Source: Brevundimonas sp. M20
Lineage (GTDB): Bacteria > Pseudomonadota > Alphaproteobacteria > Caulobacterales > Caulobacteraceae
Length of the DNA: 64,000 nucleotides
Direction of reading: 5' to 3'
NCBI RefSeq assembly: GCF_006547065.1
Contig: NZ_CP041243.1
Location: forward strand, 1,999,001 to 2,063,000
Positions 8,546 through 16,636 of this stretch are shown in pieces (positions within the stretch are counted from its first letter, which is position 1; each line of letters starts with the position of its first letter). The translations under genes and the position numbers were made by a program. The notes beneath the pieces are model-generated. The model saw only the letters and a program-made list of their open reading frames with translations, did no database searches and was not told the DNA's origin.

Positions 8546-11083
8546 ATGAAGCCTCCCCGCCAACGGCCGCCGCTGAAACTGTCTGATCCCGAGCCCGCGA
8601 CGGAAGCGCAGACTGACGAGACGCCGACCACCGAAACGGTCGATGAAACGCCGTCGCCCGCCCGCGGCGAGCGCCCCATGTCCGAGCGTCGTCGGCGCCG
8701 TCTGGCCGAGGAACAACGTCTGGCCGCCCAGCGTGAGGTCGAGACGGTCGAACCCGCGGCCCGCCCCGCGCCGGAGCCCGAACCTGAACCGGCCGCTGAG
8801 ACGTCGCCGGTCGAAATCCGCTTCCTGGCCGAAAGCGCTGACGCGCCCCCTGCCGCCTATGATCCGCCACCGGCGCCGGTCACCTCCGTGCGCCGCCGTG
8901 AGACCGCGCAGCCCTCGGGCCGTCACGCCTATCTGGTCGCCGGCGTCGCCGCGGCCCTGTGGATCGGCGGCGTCGCCGCCTGGGCCGCCTTCGAGATCGG
9001 CTCGGGTTCGGTCGACCTGGAGCCGCTGCGGATCGCGGTCTATGCGTTGATCGCGCTGGCTCCGGCCGGTCTGGCGATCATGCTGGCCCATGCCGTGCGT
9101 CAAGGCGCCGGTCTGGCCGCCGAGACCAAGCGCGCCCGCGATCTGTCCGAAGCCCTGATCGCGCCCACGGCTCTGGCCGCCCAGCGCACCGGCGAGGTTC
9201 TGCAGACCCTGCGCATGGACATCGACCAGGCCTCCCTTTCCGCTGAACGGGCCCGCAACGACATGGCCCTGCTCCGCGAAGCCCTGGCGCAGGAAACCGC
9301 GCGTCTGAACGAAGCCGCGGAGACCGCCGGCCGAACCGCCCGGCGCCTGGCCGAACAGCTCGGCGGCGAGCGGGACCAGATGCAAGCGCTCGGGACCGCC
9401 CTGGACAAGCAAGCCGCCGGTGTTCTGGATGCCGTCGAACGTCAGTCCCGCATGGTGGTGGACGCCTCCGATCTGGCACAGACCCAGTTGCGTGAAGCCG
9501 AGGCCGCCCTGGCCGCGCGCGCCGCCGATCTGGCCGCCGCCGCCGGAGAGGCCCAGGACGCCGCGCGCGTCGCCGCCGACGATCTGGCCCGCCAGACCCT
9601 GCGTCTCGAGAACGCCGGATCGGGCGTGGCCGAACAGATTCAGTCGGTCGAGGAAGGCTTGGGTCAGCAGCGCGCCGCCCTCGTCACGGCCGCCTACGCC
9701 CTGCGCACCGATCAGGAGGACTTCTCCGCCCAGGTCGAAAGCCAGCGCGCCCAGCTCAGCGAACAACTGTCCGCCGCCCGCGCCGCCGCCGGAGAGCTGG
9801 ACGAGACCTCGACCCGCACGACCGAGAGCGTCAAGGATCTGGTCGAGGCCGCCACCGATCAGTTCAAGGCGCTGGTCGAGATGTCCCAGCGTGAGGCCGA
9901 CGGCTTCGACGCGGCGACCAAGGTCGCCCTGGATCGCTTCGAGGCTCTGGCTGCCGAAGCCCGTGATGCCCTGGTCGAGGAAACCCGCCGGGCCCTGGCC
10001 GCCCTTCAGGCCACCGCCGAGGACTCCCGCATCGCCGCCGCTGAGGCCGCCGATCAGGCCCAACTGCGCGCCGACCGTCTGGGTGAGGCCATGTTCGAGG
10101 CTGCCCAGAAAGCCGACGCCGCCGCCGACTCCCGCGTCGAGACGGCTCGCCGCGTCGTCGCCGAGACCGGCAATCTGGTCGATCAGGCCGGTGAACGGGT
10201 GCTCGACAAGCTGGAACAGACCGTCAGCCGCATGGACGCCGCCCTCGCCCGCATCGACGAGGCCATCGGCGATCTTGATGATCGCGCCGGGCGCCTGCCC
10301 GAAGAAGCCCGCAAGCGGGTCGAGGAAGTCCGTAACACGGTCGAGGAAGGCCTCGCCGCCCTGTCCGCCGCTTCGCAGAAGGCCGCCGCCGACACCGAGG
10401 CGCTGGATGCCGGCTTCCAGGAGCGCGTGCGCCGCAACTACGACATGCTGACCGAGGCCGTGCGTCTGATGGGCGTGGTCTCCGGCGAAACCCCGACCAC
10501 CCGCCGTCGTGAGCCCGCCGCACCGCCGCCTGAGCCCCGCACACCCCCGGCTGACGACGGCAAGGGCTTCGGCCTGCGCGGTCGTCTGAAGCTGGAGCCG
10601 ACGCCGGTCGCGCCGTCCCAGCCGACACGACCGCTGGACTGGGCCGATCTGGTCGATGAAGGCCCCGCCGAGGCGCCGCTGGACCTCGACACCCCTGTCA
10701 TGCCTCGAGGGGGCGGTGACGGCAATCTGGAGACGCTGACCCAGCGGGTGGTGACCGCCATCCGTCGGATGGGGGTCGATCCCAACGCCTTGCTGCCGCG
10801 CTCGCGGGTCGAGGAGGCGGCTCACGCCCTGACTGATCGCGATCCTGACAGGGCGCGCCAGATCGTGCGTCGGGTGGCTCCGGCCGCCGTGCGCAGCGTT
10901 TCGCGTCGCGTTCTGACCGACCCGGACCTGCGCGCTGACGCCGAGTCCTACGTCCGGGCATTCGGGCGCGAGTTGCAGGGCCACGCCGCCGCCGGAGACG
11001 GCCCGGCGATCCTCGGCCGACTGACATCGGACGGCGGACGGGCCTTCATGCTGCTGGACGCCGCCATCGGGGATCTGTCCTGA
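8546..11083 (+). CDS. tipN: TipN-like polar localization protein (membrane coiled coil)
   Basis: The 845-residue protein has a Pro/Glu-rich cytoplasmic N-terminus (1-130) and two transmembrane spans, about 132-155 (YLVAGVAAALWIGG) and 163-186 (IAVYALIALAPAGLAIMLAH). A very long Ala/Glu/Gln/Arg-rich coiled coil follows (about 190-640), then a Pro-rich linker and a conserved-looking globular C-terminus (about 725-845, ending LLDAAIGDLS). This order matches TipN of Caulobacter, which marks the new pole after division and helps place the flagellum and orient chromosome segregation. The assignment rests on architecture and recalled resemblance of the C-terminus, not on an alignment. The gene following may be co-transcribed. 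Other large coiled-coil membrane proteins remain possible. Confidence 0.65.
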   Translation: MKPPRQRPPLKLSDPEPATEAQTDETPTTETVDETPSPARGERPMSERRRRRLAEEQRLAAQREVETVEPAARPAPEPEPEPAAETSPVEIRFLAESADAPPAAYDPPPAPVTSVRRRETAQPSGRHAYLVAGVAAALWIGGVAAWAAFEIGSGSVDLEPLRIAVYALIALAPAGLAIMLAHAVRQGAGLAAETKRARDLSEALIAPTALAAQRTGEVLQTLRMDIDQASLSAERARNDMALLREALAQETARLNEAAETAGRTARRLAEQLGGERDQMQALGTALDKQAAGVLDAVERQSRMVVDASDLAQTQLREAEAALAARAADLAAAAGEAQDAARVAADDLARQTLRLENAGSGVAEQIQSVEEGLGQQRAALVTAAYALRTDQEDFSAQVESQRAQLSEQLSAARAAAGELDETSTRTTESVKDLVEAATDQFKALVEMSQREADGFDAATKVALDRFEALAAEARDALVEETRRALAALQATAEDSRIAAAEAADQAQLRADRLGEAMFEAAQKADAAADSRVETARRVVAETGNLVDQAGERVLDKLEQTVSRMDAALARIDEAIGDLDDRAGRLPEEARKRVEEVRNTVEEGLAALSAASQKAAADTEALDAGFQERVRRNYDMLTEAVRLMGVVSGETPTTRRREPAAPPPEPRTPPADDGKGFGLRGRLKLEPTPVAPSQPTRPLDWADLVDEGPAEAPLDLDTPVMPRGGGDGNLETLTQRVVTAIRRMGVDPNALLPRSRVEEAAHALTDRDPDRARQIVRRVAPAAVRSVSRRVLTDPDLRADAESYVRAFGRELQGHAAAGDGPAILGRLTSDGGRAFMLLDAAIGDLS

Positions 11084-11195
11084 CCGAGGCGCCGCGCAGA
11101 CACGTTTGAAACCGGTGTTTTCGACTTGACGGAAAGGTCGGGATGCCGCCACCGTCCGCAACGTCACGTAAACGTCACGTAGTTAGTCCGGGTTC

Positions 11196-11792
11196 ATGAC
11201 CGCTCTCGATCAGATACCAACGGACACGCGTCCAGGCATCCTTATCTGCGCCTGGGAGGCTGAAGGCTCAGGCTGGGATCCGGTCGAGGACCTGTCCGGC
11301 GAACCCTGGAGCCCTGAGGGCGCGCGCACTGTTCCGGTGCCTTCCGCCGAACCGGACGCGCTGGCGTCCACCCTGTCGACCTATCTCAACGATGACCGTT
11401 GCCGGGCGCTGCTGCTGGTGGGACGGACGCGGAAGGCCGATGGCTTCCGCCTGCAGATGCGGGCCGAGAATCGCACGGCGGAAGGCACGCACCGTCCCGA
11501 TGACGTCAGCCCCAGCGTCGCCCGCGCCACCGCCCCGGTGGGAGACATGGTCCGCGCTCTTCAGGAGGCGGGACTGGCCGCCGGAGCCACGTCGGAAGCC
11601 GAGGACGACGCCGGCAGCTATCTGCTCTATCGCGTACTGACCAGCCTGCCTGATGGTTCAGCGACGCCTGCTGTGGGTCTGCTGCGCGCGCCCGAGGACG
11701 AGTCCGACGACGCCGTGCAGCGCGCGGTCAAGGCCGCCGCCCAGGCCATCGCCCGGCATCTGGCGCCCCTGCCCCGCTCCCGCGCCTACTGA
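11196..11792 (+). CDS. Pyroglutamyl-peptidase-like protein lacking catalytic residues
   Basis: A 198-residue soluble protein, unrecognised at first sight. Its order of motifs resembles peptidase family C15: an opening strand (GILICAWEAEGSGWDP), a central strand with LLLVGRTRKADGFRLQMRAENR, then PVGDMVRALQEAGLAAG, DDAGSYLLYRVL and VGLLRAP. In active C15 enzymes the equivalent positions read roughly AGTYLCN (catalytic Cys) and VGFIHVP (catalytic His). Here they read YLLY and LLRAP, so Cys and His are lost. It would be a non-catalytic relative, if the relation is real. It lies 112 bp after the TipN-like gene on the same strand. Confidence 0.6.
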   Translation: MTALDQIPTDTRPGILICAWEAEGSGWDPVEDLSGEPWSPEGARTVPVPSAEPDALASTLSTYLNDDRCRALLLVGRTRKADGFRLQMRAENRTAEGTHRPDDVSPSVARATAPVGDMVRALQEAGLAAGATSEAEDDAGSYLLYRVLTSLPDGSATPAVGLLRAPEDESDDAVQRAVKAAAQAIARHLAPLPRSRAY

Positions 11793-11795
11793 CCG

Positions 11796-12950
11796 TCAGG
11801 CCAATCGGCGGCGCAGGGTCAGCGCCGCCAGCAAGCCGACCGCCGAGAGTCCCGCCATCGCCACATAGCCGCCCGCGCCAAACCGGTCGTACAACGGCCC
11901 CGACGCGGCTGTCGCCAGGCCGATCAGGAGACCGGCCGACAACACCGAACTGAGCGTCTGGGCGGCGGTCTGGCTGTCGCGCGGCGCCATCGTTTCGACC
12001 AGTTGCACGCCGGCAAGGAAGGTCGCGGCGAAGGTCAGGGCGTGCAGGGCCTGCAGCGGCCAGAGTAGCCAGAGCGGCGGCGCGAACGCCATCGCCGTCC
12101 ACCGCACCACAGCCGCCGCCGCCCCGACCAGCAACAGCGGGAAGGGACCGATCCCCACCCGCCGCCGCCACGGCTCGAACAACCACATCAATCCCACCTC
12201 GACCACCACGCCGAAGGCCCACAGCTGGCCAGTCACCGCCTCGCTGATCCCCTGCGCCTTCCACAGGAGGGCCGAAAAACCGTACTGGAAGGCATGCGCC
12301 GCCTGCACGGCGCCGACAGCGAAGATGGCGGTCATGAAGACCGGATCGCGCAGCAGCAGCCCCAGCCCCTGGAAGCGATCCCGCTTTCGCAGCGGCGCAC
12401 CCTCGCCGACCGGCTCTGCGGGCAGGATGAAGGCCCCCGCCGCCGCGATGGCCAGCCCCATCAGGGTGATCCAGATCACGATGGCATCCACCGGCGCGCC
12501 CAGCAGAACCGCCCCCATCCCGACATTGACCACCACGAAGGCCACCGAGCCGCAGCCGCGCGGAAGGGCGAAGGTGAACCCTTCCCTGGCCGCCAGTCGC
12601 AGGGTCAGCACGTCGCTGAGCGGAATCAGCGCCGCCGCCGCCGTCGCGCCGATGAACCAGAGCACCGCTTTCGCGAAGAAGCCGTCGATCAGTCCGGCGC
12701 CGCCGTAGCCCAGCGCCATCATCAGCCCCAGCAGGGCGATCGGCGCGCGACGGGTCCGGAAGCCGTCGGCCCAGACCGCCAGCAATGGCCCGGTCACCAC
12801 ACGTCCCAGCATGGGCGCCGCGAGCAACACGCCGATCTGCGCCCCGCTCAGACCATGGGCGCGAAACCACAGACTGGCGAACGGCAGACTCACGCCGCTG
12901 GCGCCGAAGAGCAACACGTACTGAAGGCCCATCCGGGCGGCGGCGTTCAT
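11796..12950 (-). CDS. MFS transporter (PPP/nucleoside-symporter-like branch)
   Basis: A 384-residue integral membrane protein with about 12 predicted hydrophobic helices. It has the MFS A-like loop ADGFRTRR between helices 2 and 3 and begins ARMGLQYVLLFGASGVSLPFASLW, a start seen in the MFS_1_like group that includes phenylpropionate transporter HcaT and related permeases. The substrate is unknown. I chose ATG at 12950 because it sits just before helix 1, although no clear ribosome site precedes it; ATG at 13058 would add 36 mostly polar residues. It converges with the C15-like gene (3-bp gap) and is divergent from the DUF423 gene. Confidence 0.85.
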   Translation of the reverse strand: MNAAARMGLQYVLLFGASGVSLPFASLWFRAHGLSGAQIGVLLAAPMLGRVVTGPLLAVWADGFRTRRAPIALLGLMMALGYGGAGLIDGFFAKAVLWFIGATAAAALIPLSDVLTLRLAAREGFTFALPRGCGSVAFVVVNVGMGAVLLGAPVDAIVIWITLMGLAIAAAGAFILPAEPVGEGAPLRKRDRFQGLGLLLRDPVFMTAIFAVGAVQAAHAFQYGFSALLWKAQGISEAVTGQLWAFGVVVEVGLMWLFEPWRRRVGIGPFPLLLVGAAAAVVRWTAMAFAPPLWLLWPLQALHALTFAATFLAGVQLVETMAPRDSQTAAQTLSSVLSAGLLIGLATAASGPLYDRFGAGGYVAMAGLSAVGLLAALTLRRRLA

Positions 12951-13111
12951 CGCCGCGAAATAGCAGACGGCGACGCTTCTGTCGGCCAAAGTGAAATCGG
13001 CCGAGTTGGACACCGCCCAACTCAGCGCAGATTTCGGTCCGGCGTAATGCCGGGTCATTTTTTGGATTCCGGCCGTTCCGACCAGAAGCAAAAATGGTCT
13101 AGCGTCTGCGC

Positions 13112-13483
13112 ATGTCGGTGAATCGAAATCTGGCGGCCTTCGCGGCCGTGAACGGGGCGATGGCGGTGGCGGTCGGCGCCTTCGCGGCCCATGGCGCCGG
13201 TCCGCAGATCAAGACCCTGCTGACCACAGGTGCGCAGTATCAGTTGGCCCACGCGTTGTTGGGGATCGCCTGCGCCCTTTGGCCCTCTCGACCACGGCTG
13301 GTGACGATCGCCGGCTGGATCGCCACGACCGGCGGAATGATCTTCGCCCTGTCGCTGACGCTTTATGGTTTCCTTCAGTCCATCGTCTTCATGATGATCA
13401 CCCCGATCGGGGGAACGCTGATGATCGCCGCCTGGCTTTTGCTCGTTCTCGCCGCATTGCGGACCACCCGTTCAAACGCCTGA
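13112..13483 (+). CDS. DUF423 family membrane protein
   Basis: A 123-residue protein with four hydrophobic helices and the DUF423 signatures GAFAAHG near the N-terminus, TGAQYQLAHALLG in the middle and ITPIGGTLMIAAW near the end. The family is widespread, located in the inner membrane and of unknown function. The proline iminopeptidase gene follows after 30 bp on the same strand, so they may share a transcript. Confidence 0.92.
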   Translation: MSVNRNLAAFAAVNGAMAVAVGAFAAHGAGPQIKTLLTTGAQYQLAHALLGIACALWPSRPRLVTIAGWIATTGGMIFALSLTLYGFLQSIVFMMITPIGGTLMIAAWLLLVLAALRTTRSNA

Positions 13484-13513
13484 TCCGGGCGAGCAGAAAG
13501 ACCCGATTACAGT

Positions 13514-14488
13514 ATGGCCTTCCCCTCGCCTGTCGCCCCGCGCCGTGACCTGTTCCCGGAAGTCGATTCCTACGCCTCCGGCTATATGAAGACAGGGGGC
13601 GTGCACGAGGTCTGGTACGAGGAAAGCGGCAATCCGCAGGGCCTGCCGGTCATCGTCCTGCACGGTGGCCCGGGCGGCGCGGTGAATCCCGGCATGCGCC
13701 GCTACTTTGATCCGAGGAAGTACCGCATCGTCATGTTCGACCAGCGCGGTTGTGGGAACAGCCGCCCGAACGCCTCGCTGGACGACAACACCACCTGGAC
13801 CCTGATCGAGGACATCGAGCGTCTGCGGGAACTGCTCGGCATCGACAAATGGGCGGTGTTCGGCGGCAGCTGGGGTTCGACCCTGTCACTCGCCTACGCC
13901 ATCACCCATCCCGAACGCTGCACGGCCCTGCTGCTGCGTGGCATCTTCCTGCTGACCAAACCCGAACTGCACTGGTTCTATCAGGACGGCGCCTCGCATC
14001 TGTTCCCGGACGCGTGGGAGCGGTTCATCGCCCCGATCCCGGAGGCCGAGCGTGGCGACCTGATGGGCGCCTACTACAAGCGGCTGATCGGCGACGACAA
14101 GGCCGAGCGCGAGCGTTGCGCCGTCGCCTGGTCCAGCTGGGAAGGCGAAACGGTCAGCGTCCAGGGCCCCGACGCCCGCCCCGACAAGTTCGCCGAACCC
14201 GAGTTCGCGGTCGCCTTCGCCCGGATCGAGAACTGGTACTTCACCAACGGCGGCTTCTTCCCCGAGGAAGGCTGGCTGCTGAAGAACGTTCACCGCATCC
14301 GCCACATCCCGTGCTGGATCGCCCAGGGCCGCTTCGACGTGGTGACGCCGATGACCAGCGCCTGGGCCCTGCATCGCGCCTGGCCGGAAGCGAAGCTCGA
14401 CGTCATCCCTGACGCCGGCCACGCCTCATCCGAACCGGGCATCATCGACAGCCTGGTCCGCGCGACCGATTGGGCGGCATCACTCTAG
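13514..14488 (+). CDS. pip: Proline iminopeptidase (prolyl aminopeptidase)
   Basis: This serine peptidase (family S33, alpha/beta hydrolase) removes N-terminal proline from peptides in the cytosol. The 324-residue product shows the oxyanion motif HGGPGG, the family signature DQRGCGNSRP, the nucleophile elbow GGSWGS with Ser119, and the catalytic His in DAGHASSEPG. The cap contains the ENWYFTNGGFF and NVHRIRHIPCWIAQGRFDVV segments typical of Pip. Length matches the family. Its stop codon abuts an inverted repeat that probably ends transcription from both sides. Confidence 0.95.
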   Translation: MAFPSPVAPRRDLFPEVDSYASGYMKTGGVHEVWYEESGNPQGLPVIVLHGGPGGAVNPGMRRYFDPRKYRIVMFDQRGCGNSRPNASLDDNTTWTLIEDIERLRELLGIDKWAVFGGSWGSTLSLAYAITHPERCTALLLRGIFLLTKPELHWFYQDGASHLFPDAWERFIAPIPEAERGDLMGAYYKRLIGDDKAERERCAVAWSSWEGETVSVQGPDARPDKFAEPEFAVAFARIENWYFTNGGFFPEEGWLLKNVHRIRHIPCWIAQGRFDVVTPMTSAWALHRAWPEAKLDVIPDAGHASSEPGIIDSLVRATDWAASL

Positions 14489-14489
14489 A

Positions 14490-14560
14490 GGCAGTAGGGA
14501 ACAGGCAGTAGGCACAGGAGCGGTTGCGAGGATTTGCGACCCTGCTGCCTACTGCCTACG
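14490..14560. repeat. Inverted repeat built from CAGTAGG units, likely bidirectional terminator
   Basis: AGGCAGTAGGCA (14503-14514) pairs perfectly with TGCCTACTGCCT (14546-14557). A further AGGCAGTAGG (14489-14498) stands directly before the 5' arm, so the arm is itself a tandem repeat. The element fills the gap between the convergent pip and DUF6173-like genes. Confidence 0.6.
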
Positions 14561-14562
14561 CC

Positions 14563-15033
14563 TCACTTCGGATTGGTCTTCTCCACCAATTCCGACAGCT
14601 GGAAGCCGATCCGTTTCGCCTCGCGCTCCTGCGGCTTCTTGCGGGCGTCGAGCAGGACGTTGATCTGGGCGTAGTGCTGGATCAACCGGACCGGCCTGCC
14701 CTCGTTGTTCCGTCCAAGGAACATGATGAAGTCCGGTCCCCAGAAGCCGACATCCTCGATCTGCATCACCCCGTCACCGGGCAGACCCACGATGCGGGCG
14801 GCGATCTCTTCGTCCTTGTCGAGGCCCTTCTCATAGTCCTCGATCAGTTTGGACAGGCGCACAAAGGCCCATTCCGCGGGATTTTCGCGCATCCGCACCC
14901 CGTCGGTAAGCGCGGCCGCCTGGTCGGGCGTGGCGGTGGGAATGATCGGCTCGGGACAGGGCTTGTCGCCGCAGTCGGAGAACATGGAAGCCGGGGCGAC
15001 GACAGGGCCGTCAGGCGCGGAGGGTTCGGACAT
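14563..15033 (-). CDS. DUF6173-like hypothetical protein
   Basis: A 156-residue soluble protein. The C-terminal half reads as a compact domain: VGLPGDGVMQIEDVGFWGPDFIMFLGRNNEGRPVRLIQHYAQINVLL and then KRIGFQL. This combination (a D.I.F.G strand, LIQH.(A/S)Q.NVLL, RIGF.L) is what I recall for DUF6173, a family of unknown role. The N-terminus is Pro/Cys-rich and probably disordered. No signal peptide or metal site is clear. It is monocistronic, opposed to pip. Confidence 0.6.
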   Translation of the reverse strand: MSEPSAPDGPVVAPASMFSDCGDKPCPEPIIPTATPDQAAALTDGVRMRENPAEWAFVRLSKLIEDYEKGLDKDEEIAARIVGLPGDGVMQIEDVGFWGPDFIMFLGRNNEGRPVRLIQHYAQINVLLDARKKPQEREAKRIGFQLSELVEKTNPK

Positions 15034-15186
15034 GCCCTCAAACTAGGCATCGGCGGCGGGAGAAGCCAGCACGCCTCGATTGTCAATCAAGACAGCAAAC
15101 AACCTGAATTTGACGCAGGCCCGACGGACGACCTAGCGTGGAGCCGGGCCGGAGGCGGTCTTCGGCCCCGAAACGGGAGACTGACC

Positions 15187-15426
15187 ATGCGTAAACTCTT
15201 CGCGGTCGCCGCTCTGGCGGGCGGCCTGATGATCCCCCTCGCGGGCCCCTCGAACGCCCGGACCGTCATGGTCCACGAGTGCAACAGCGCCAGCATCGAA
15301 GCCATGATGTGCGGCGCCGAGTACGACTACGACGTTTCGATGTGCGACCTCGTCTCGCCGGGCGAGTACAACGCCTGCCGCGGCGAGGCGACGACCAAAT
15401 GGGCGCGCTGCATGACCAGCTGTTGA
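15187..15426 (+). CDS. Small cysteine-rich secreted protein
   Basis: A 79-residue precursor with a clear Sec signal peptide (MRKLFAVAALAGGLMIPLAGPSNA, cleavage near SNA). The mature part of about 55 residues holds six cysteines, an even number compatible with three disulfides in the periplasm, and ends CMTSC. A GGGAGA ribosome site lies 6 nt before the ATG. I recognise no family. It stands alone between two genes on the other strand. Confidence 0.65.
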   Translation: MRKLFAVAALAGGLMIPLAGPSNARTVMVHECNSASIEAMMCGAEYDYDVSMCDLVSPGEYNACRGEATTKWARCMTSC

Positions 15427-15469
15427 GGCCGCCTCGTCTCCCCCGCCCGGCGGCGGGGGAGACACCGGA

Positions 15470-16636
15470 TCAGAACAGGCTGTAACCGCCCTTGGGCAGC
15501 TCGGCGTAGCGGTGCACCCGCGTCGACAGGACCAGGCCGAAGCCGATCATCACCGTCATCATCGACGAACCGCCATACGACAGCAGCGGCATGGGCACAC
15601 CCACGACCGGCGCCATCCCCATCACCATCGCGCCGTTGATCAGCACGAACAGGGCGAAGAAGGCCGTCATCCCGGCCGCTGAAATCCGCCCGAAGTGGCT
15701 GTGCGCAAGCGAGGCGATCCGCAGGGCGATCAGGATCAGCGCCACATAGCAGACCACCAGACTGAACGAGCCGAGGAAGCCGAACTCCTCCGCCACCGTC
15801 GAGAAAATGAAGTCGGTATGCCGCTCCGGCAGGAACTCCAGCTGGCTCTGGCTGCCCAGCCCGTATCCCTTGCCCATCACGCCGCCCGACCCCAGGGCGA
15901 TCTTGGACTGGATGATGTTGTAGCCCGTGCCTGTCGGATCAGCCTCCGGGTTCAGGAAGGTCAGCACCCGGTTTCGCTGATAGTCGTGCATGCCGAACAT
16001 CACGAATGGCGGAATGATCGCCACGGCGGCGGCGACGCCGGCGGCGATGATCCGCCAGCTCAGCCCCGCCATGAACATGATCACCGCACCCGTCAGGCCC
16101 AGGATCATGGCCGACCCGAGGTCCGGCTGTTTGGCGATCAGGATGAAGGGGACGCCGATCATGCCCGCGGGGACGATCAGCTTCCAGGACCAGCGCGCCT
16201 CTTGCGCGGTATGGCTGTGGTACCAGCGCGCCAGCGCCAGAACGAGCCCGATCTTCATGAACTCGGCGGGCTGGATGCGGGTGAAACCGAGGTTCAGCCA
16301 GTTCTTGGCGCCCGCGCCCGCGGGCTCATAGCCCAGCGGGGTGAACTCGATCATCAGCACAAGGATCAACAGGACGCCGTAGGTCGGATAGGCCGCGCGG
16401 AACCACCATTTCGGGTGCACCATCGCCAGCCCCAGCATGATGATCAGCAGGGCGCCGAAGCGGATCAGGTGATTGATCGCCCACGGCCGCCAGCTGCCGC
16501 CGGCGATCGAATACAGCATGGCGGCGCCGACACTGGCGATCACGCAGATCAGGCCGATCAGTCGCCAGTCCAGCTCGGCGATCTTGGTCGACAGCCGGTC
16601 GCGTTCCCCCGGACGGGTCAGGGCCGAGGCGGTCAT
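15470..16636 (-). CDS. rodA: Rod-shape peptidoglycan glycosyltransferase RodA
   Basis: RodA is the SEDS-family polymerase that builds glycan strands along the lateral wall, paired with PBP2. The 388-residue product has about ten membrane helices and SEDS signatures: PAEFMKIGLVLALARW, a FILIAKQPDLGSAMI segment with the essential Asp, GKGYGLGSQSQLEFLPERHTDFIFS, and a VGVPMPLLSYGGSSMM end. ATG overlaps the mrdA stop by 4 bp, so translation is likely coupled. It is the last gene of the minus-strand mre/mrd operon. Confidence 0.97.
   Translation of the reverse strand: MTASALTRPGERDRLSTKIAELDWRLIGLICVIASVGAAMLYSIAGGSWRPWAINHLIRFGALLIIMLGLAMVHPKWWFRAAYPTYGVLLILVLMIEFTPLGYEPAGAGAKNWLNLGFTRIQPAEFMKIGLVLALARWYHSHTAQEARWSWKLIVPAGMIGVPFILIAKQPDLGSAMILGLTGAVIMFMAGLSWRIIAAGVAAAVAIIPPFVMFGMHDYQRNRVLTFLNPEADPTGTGYNIIQSKIALGSGGVMGKGYGLGSQSQLEFLPERHTDFIFSTVAEEFGFLGSFSLVVCYVALILIALRIASLAHSHFGRISAAGMTAFFALFVLINGAMVMGMAPVVGVPMPLLSYGGSSMMTVMIGFGLVLSTRVHRYAELPKGGYSLF

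Noticed and set aside
8414..11167. 917-codon open frame on the minus strand
   Set aside because: Antisense shadow of the TipN-like coiled-coil gene. Gly/Gln-rich low-complexity translation with no domain.
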